Shown here one piece after another: positions 37,923 to 40,839 of a stretch of DNA of 40,839 nt (positions within the stretch are counted from its first letter, which is position 1; the number at the start of each line of letters is the position of its first letter). Source of the stretch: Spirochaetales bacterium. GTDB taxonomy: Bacteria; Spirochaetota; Spirochaetia; Sphaerochaetales; Sphaerochaetaceae. The notes under the pieces were generated by a model. The model saw only the letters and a list, made by a program, of their open reading frames with translations. It did not search any database and had not been told where the DNA came from. The position numbers and the translations under genes are program-made. The stretch lies in the NCBI GenBank assembly GCA_017629575.1, contig JAGBWX010000104.1:1-40839 (forward strand). The letters are read 5' to 3'.

Positions 37923-39373
37923 CACGCAACCTCCTTCTTTTGAACTTTCTTAATTGTAGTATTATATATTACACCGAGAATTTCGATTGTAACAACAGGC
38001 ATCATAGCAATAAGGCCAATCATGCCAAAGCTGGCATTGGCAACATCTCCAGAGAGAATTGATGCAGCACCAATTACAAATGGAAGAAGGAAGGTAGATG
38101 ACATTGGACCTGTAGCTACGCCACCGGAGTCAAAGCCAATTGCAACAAAGAGTGTTGGACATGCTGGCATCATGGCAATGATTGAAAGATAGCCAATAAT
38201 CAAGAATGGCCAAATTGAGAGTCCACCAATGATTCTCATCATAGACATAGCAACAGCAAGGGCAACACCTACAGAGATGAAGAGGAGCATGATGACACGT
38301 CTGATTTTGCCCTGTGAGATATCTTCAACCTGCTCTGTCAAAACCCAGACAGCTGGCTCGGCAAGAACAACAGTCGCACCAAGCACTGCTCCAATTACAA
38401 CCAAGAGGATATCTGAACCAGTTGAGGCAATAGCATTTCCAAGCGCTGTTGCAACTGGCATGAAGGTAGACTTAACGGCAAAGAGGAAGAGAATGATTCC
38501 AAACCATGTATAGACAATACCAAAGTACATTCTCATTGCCTTAACTCTAGGCAGCTTCATTACGAGAATCTGGATGAGCACGCAAATGACGATGATTGGT
38601 GCAAGTGCAATTGTTACTTCTTCAATTACATGGATAAAGAGCTCTGGCAGAGCCTTTACTGCAGAGGTTGTCTCTACAGCCTCAAATGTGCCGGAAGAGA
38701 ATACGCCAAAAAGAAGAACGAAGAGAACAGGTCCTATAGATGCAAGACCTGTATAGCCGAAGGCATCCTCTTCCTTCTTTCCAAGGGTATGGGCAACACC
38801 TAAGCCTAGAGCCATAATAAATGGAACAGCCATAGGACCAGTTGTCGCTCCACCGGAGTCGAAGGCTACAGATACGAAGAACTCTGGAACCTGGGATGCG
38901 ACGAGGAACAAAAGGCCGATGCCAATTGCCATGGTTATCTTCAATGAGAACTGTGTAAGAGTTCTCAAATAGGAGATAGCCATGAAGATACCAACTCCAG
39001 CAGCGATTACGAGAGTCAAAACCAGCTTGTTTACAGCTGGATTAATCTGAACAACCTGATCTGTCAAAACAGCTACGTCCGGCTCTGCAATTGTGATGAC
39101 CATGCCCAAAAATACGCCTGTTGAAAGCAGAAGTGCCGTATTCTTCTTCTTTGTAACAAGGCTTCCAAGCTGATTTCCAACTGGTACGAATCCAAGATTG
39201 ACGCCCATGAGGAAAAAGGAAAGACCTACAACTACAAGCAGAATAGATAGAACGAACTGCACCAACGGAAGTGCTGGGGAGAAGATACCAAATACAAGAC
39301 CGAGAATAACTGCAATTAGAGCAATCGGAATGACAGAAATACTTACTTCCTTAAGCTCTGCAAGAAATCCCAT
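37922..39373 (-). CDS. DUF1538 family membrane protein
   Basis: A 483-residue integral membrane protein with about twelve hydrophobic segments in two homologous halves. Each half has a repeat of the type FDSGGATTGPMAVPFIMALGLG (residues about 170-190; similar FDSGGVATGPMSSTFLLPFVIG near 415-435) and a TIAEPDVAVLTDQV / VLAEPAVWVLTEQV pair. This internal duplication and the AEP and SGG-TGPM motifs define DUF1538. The family is thought to be a transporter, but the substrate is unknown. It is translationally coupled to the tandem P-II protein downstream (TGATG overlap). The ribosome binding site (TTAGGT) is weak. Confidence 0.88.
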   Translation of the reverse strand: MGFLAELKEVSISVIPIALIAVILGLVFGIFSPALPLVQFVLSILLVVVGLSFFLMGVNLGFVPVGNQLGSLVTKKKNTALLLSTGVFLGMVITIAEPDVAVLTDQVVQINPAVNKLVLTLVIAAGVGIFMAISYLRTLTQFSLKITMAIGIGLLFLVASQVPEFFVSVAFDSGGATTGPMAVPFIMALGLGVAHTLGKKEEDAFGYTGLASIGPVLFVLLFGVFSSGTFEAVETTSAVKALPELFIHVIEEVTIALAPIIVICVLIQILVMKLPRVKAMRMYFGIVYTWFGIILFLFAVKSTFMPVATALGNAIASTGSDILLVVIGAVLGATVVLAEPAVWVLTEQVEDISQGKIRRVIMLLFISVGVALAVAMSMMRIIGGLSIWPFLIIGYLSIIAMMPACPTLFVAIGFDSGGVATGPMSSTFLLPFVIGAASILSGDVANASFGMIGLIAMMPVVTIEILGVIYNTTIKKVQKKEVA

Positions 39374-39445
39374 TTATATATTACCTAACCCTTTAGACTG
39401 TCTATTAACTAGCATATAAATATTCTAGTTTACGTCAATTAGTTA

Positions 39446-39474
39446 AAAGAAAACCCGTTCTATTTTTGAACGGG
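39446..39474 (-). terminator. Terminator of the decarboxylase beta/small subunit operon
   Basis: Stem CCCGTTC (39454-39460) / GAACGGG (39468-39474), followed on the - strand by TTTTCTTTT. Confidence 0.88.
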
Positions 39475-39505
39475 CAAAGTGATTTGTTTATATGGATATA
39501 AGGTA

Positions 39506-39673
39506 TTACTTATCCTTCTTTGAAATCTTTTCTGCAATCTTGTTGATGACAAGCACAGAAACAAAGATGATGCCCATGGAGGCAATCAAGAGGCCCCATG
39601 CTGTGAATCCACCTTTTACAGCTTCTGCAAATGCATTGGCCGCACCATAATTTACGTGATAGAAATTAAACAT
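39506..39673 (-). CDS. 55-residue single-pass membrane protein, OadG-like position
   Basis: A 55-residue protein: a short soluble start (MFNFYHVNYGAANAFAEAV), one hydrophobic helix (AWGLLIASMGIIFVSVLVI) and a basic tail (KIAEKISKKDK). AAGGAGG overlaps the end of the oadB stop codon 11 bp upstream, so it is clearly translated and coupled. Size, topology and place fit the small gamma (OadG) subunit of sodium-translocating decarboxylases, which anchors the complex. However OadG usually precedes the alpha and beta genes, and no metal-binding histidine tail is seen, so it may be a gamma-like or unrelated accessory subunit. Confidence 0.72.
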   Translation of the reverse strand: MFNFYHVNYGAANAFAEAVKGGFTAWGLLIASMGIIFVSVLVINKIAEKISKKDK

Positions 39674-39684
39674 GCCCTACCTCC

Positions 39685-40824
39685 TTAAATGCTGAACATG
39701 CCAAGGATCAAGCCGCCTGCGAGAACAGAGCCAATCTGACCTGCAACGTTTGCTCCGAGAGCAAAAGGAAGAAGGTGATTCTGTCTGTTAGCTTCCTGGC
39801 CAACCTTCTGGACAACACGTGATGACATTGGGAATGCTGAGATGCCAGCACCACCAATGAGAGGATTCATCTTATTCTCCTTCTTCATGAAGAGGTTTGC
39901 AATCTTGATGAAGAATACTCCGCAAGCTGTATCGAAGATGAATGCAAGAAGACCGAATACGATGATCATGAGTGTACCAACTGTAAGAAGGTCGTTTGCA
40001 TTGAGCATTGGAGCAATAGCGAGACCGAGGATGAGAGAAATCAGTGGTGATAGGATGTTCTGAGCTGCATTTGAAAGTGAATCAAGAACACCACATTCTC
40101 TCAAGAGGTTGCCAAACATGAGCATGCCAACGAGAGCTGCTGAGTCTGGAGCCATGAGGGAGCAGATGATTGTTACAGCAATTGGGAAGCAAATCTTTGT
40201 TGTCTGGCTGATTGAACCCGCTGTATATGTCATCTTGATTGCTCTTTCTTCCTTAGTTGTGGTGAGCTTGAGAACTACAGGCTGGATAATCGGAACCAAG
40301 GCCATGTAGCAATAGGCAACAATCAAGATTGGTGCGATGAATGTTGAACCCAAGCGCTGTGATACCATGATCGCTGTAGGACCATCAGCTGCACCGATGA
40401 TACCGATTGAAGCAGCATCGTTGAGTGGGAAGAAGAGAGAAGCAAGCATCATTGAAAGGAAGATACCGCCCTGACCTGCTGCGCCAACGAAGATTAGCCA
40501 TGGCTTCTGGATGAGTGGACCAAAGTCAATCATAGCACCGATGCCAATGAAGAGAAGAAGTGGTAGAACTTCCCATCTCTCAATACCTGTGTTGTAGAGC
40601 CAGGCAAGGATTCCATTGCCTGTAGCTGCAGATGCAGTTCCAACAAGGCCTTCTGCGATCACTGATCCAGGAACATTCACCAGGATAGCGCCGAATCCCA
40701 TAGGTAAAAGCAGAGTTGGCTCCATTTCCTTCTTGATAGCAAGGAAAATCAGCAGGCAGCCCAGCAGGATCATGACGATGTCCTGCCAGCCAAATTTCAG
40801 CAGGTTTTCGTACAGAATTTCCAT
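39685..40824 (-). CDS. oadB: Sodium-translocating decarboxylase beta subunit
   Basis: A 379-residue polytopic membrane protein of the OadB/MmdB/GcdB family, which decarboxylates the carboxybiotin of the complex and pumps Na+ out. Conserved segments: PLLLFIGIGAMIDFGPLIQKP, NDAASIGIIGAADGPTAIMVSQ with the essential Asp (GAADGPT), SMMLASLFFPL, and the C-terminal NPLIGGAGISAFPMSSRVVQ and HLLPFALGANVAGQIGSV. ATG 40824 follows GGAGGT at the window edge. The substrate (oxaloacetate, methylmalonyl-CoA or glutaconyl-CoA) cannot be told from the beta subunit; the alpha and biotin carrier genes should lie beyond the right edge. Confidence 0.93.
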   Translation of the reverse strand: MEILYENLLKFGWQDIVMILLGCLLIFLAIKKEMEPTLLLPMGFGAILVNVPGSVIAEGLVGTASAATGNGILAWLYNTGIERWEVLPLLLFIGIGAMIDFGPLIQKPWLIFVGAAGQGGIFLSMMLASLFFPLNDAASIGIIGAADGPTAIMVSQRLGSTFIAPILIVAYCYMALVPIIQPVVLKLTTTKEERAIKMTYTAGSISQTTKICFPIAVTIICSLMAPDSAALVGMLMFGNLLRECGVLDSLSNAAQNILSPLISLILGLAIAPMLNANDLLTVGTLMIIVFGLLAFIFDTACGVFFIKIANLFMKKENKMNPLIGGAGISAFPMSSRVVQKVGQEANRQNHLLPFALGANVAGQIGSVLAGGLILGMFSI

Positions 40825-40839
40825 TCCGTACCTCCAATC

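Overview
This 40.8 kb window looks like the chromosome of an anaerobic, probably gut-associated bacterium of moderate-to-low GC. Arginine is mostly AGA, Shine-Dalgarno sites are AGGAGG-like, promoters are sigma-70-like, and no phage, insertion sequence, CRISPR array or RNA gene was seen. The gene set (YgeW, SsnA, YgfK, XdhD, SelD/YedE/SirA, sodium-pumping decarboxylase beta subunit, DUF1538 with P-II) occurs in spirochaetes such as Treponema/Sphaerochaeta relatives and in Bacillota. The sequence alone does not settle which.

Region 1 (about 0.3-23.8 kb) is a purine-type catabolic island built around selenium-dependent molybdenum hydroxylases. It holds ygeW (a carbamoyltransferase homologue) and a selenium supply operon (YedE transporter, SirA/YedF-like and DUF3343 carrier proteins, SelD). 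A divergent pair encodes an EF2568-type cysteine desulfurase and an XdhC maturation factor. These are followed by an amidohydrolase plus permease pair and a five-gene operon with two molybdenum hydroxylase large subunits, two FAD subunits and one [2Fe-2S] subunit. A sugar-type dehydrogenase and two small membrane proteins interrupt the island, which then resumes with ygfK-ssnA. YgfK carries an unusual His/Cys-rich tandem repeat.

Region 2 (about 23.8-31.2 kb) has two DUF4190-like membrane protein genes (one broken by an in-frame TGA), a DUF3320/HD-domain pair, two adjacent fold-type II PLP enzymes (the first with codon use typical of a highly expressed gene), and an M81 peptidase-like/CutC operon. 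Region 3 (31.4-40.8 kb) has a beta-helical lipoprotein, a heterodimeric ABC exporter, a DUF1538 membrane protein coupled to a tandem P-II protein, and the beta subunit of a sodium-translocating decarboxylase followed by a 55-residue membrane protein.

The most striking unifying signal is regulatory. A tandem heptamer, TGTTGCA-N3-TGTTGCA (10-bp period), lies exactly 8 bp upstream of the predicted -35 box of three separate promoters: ygeW, ygfK-ssnA and the highly expressed PLP enzyme. This suggests one activator controls a purine/selenium regulon and ties an uncharacterised PLP enzyme to that pathway.
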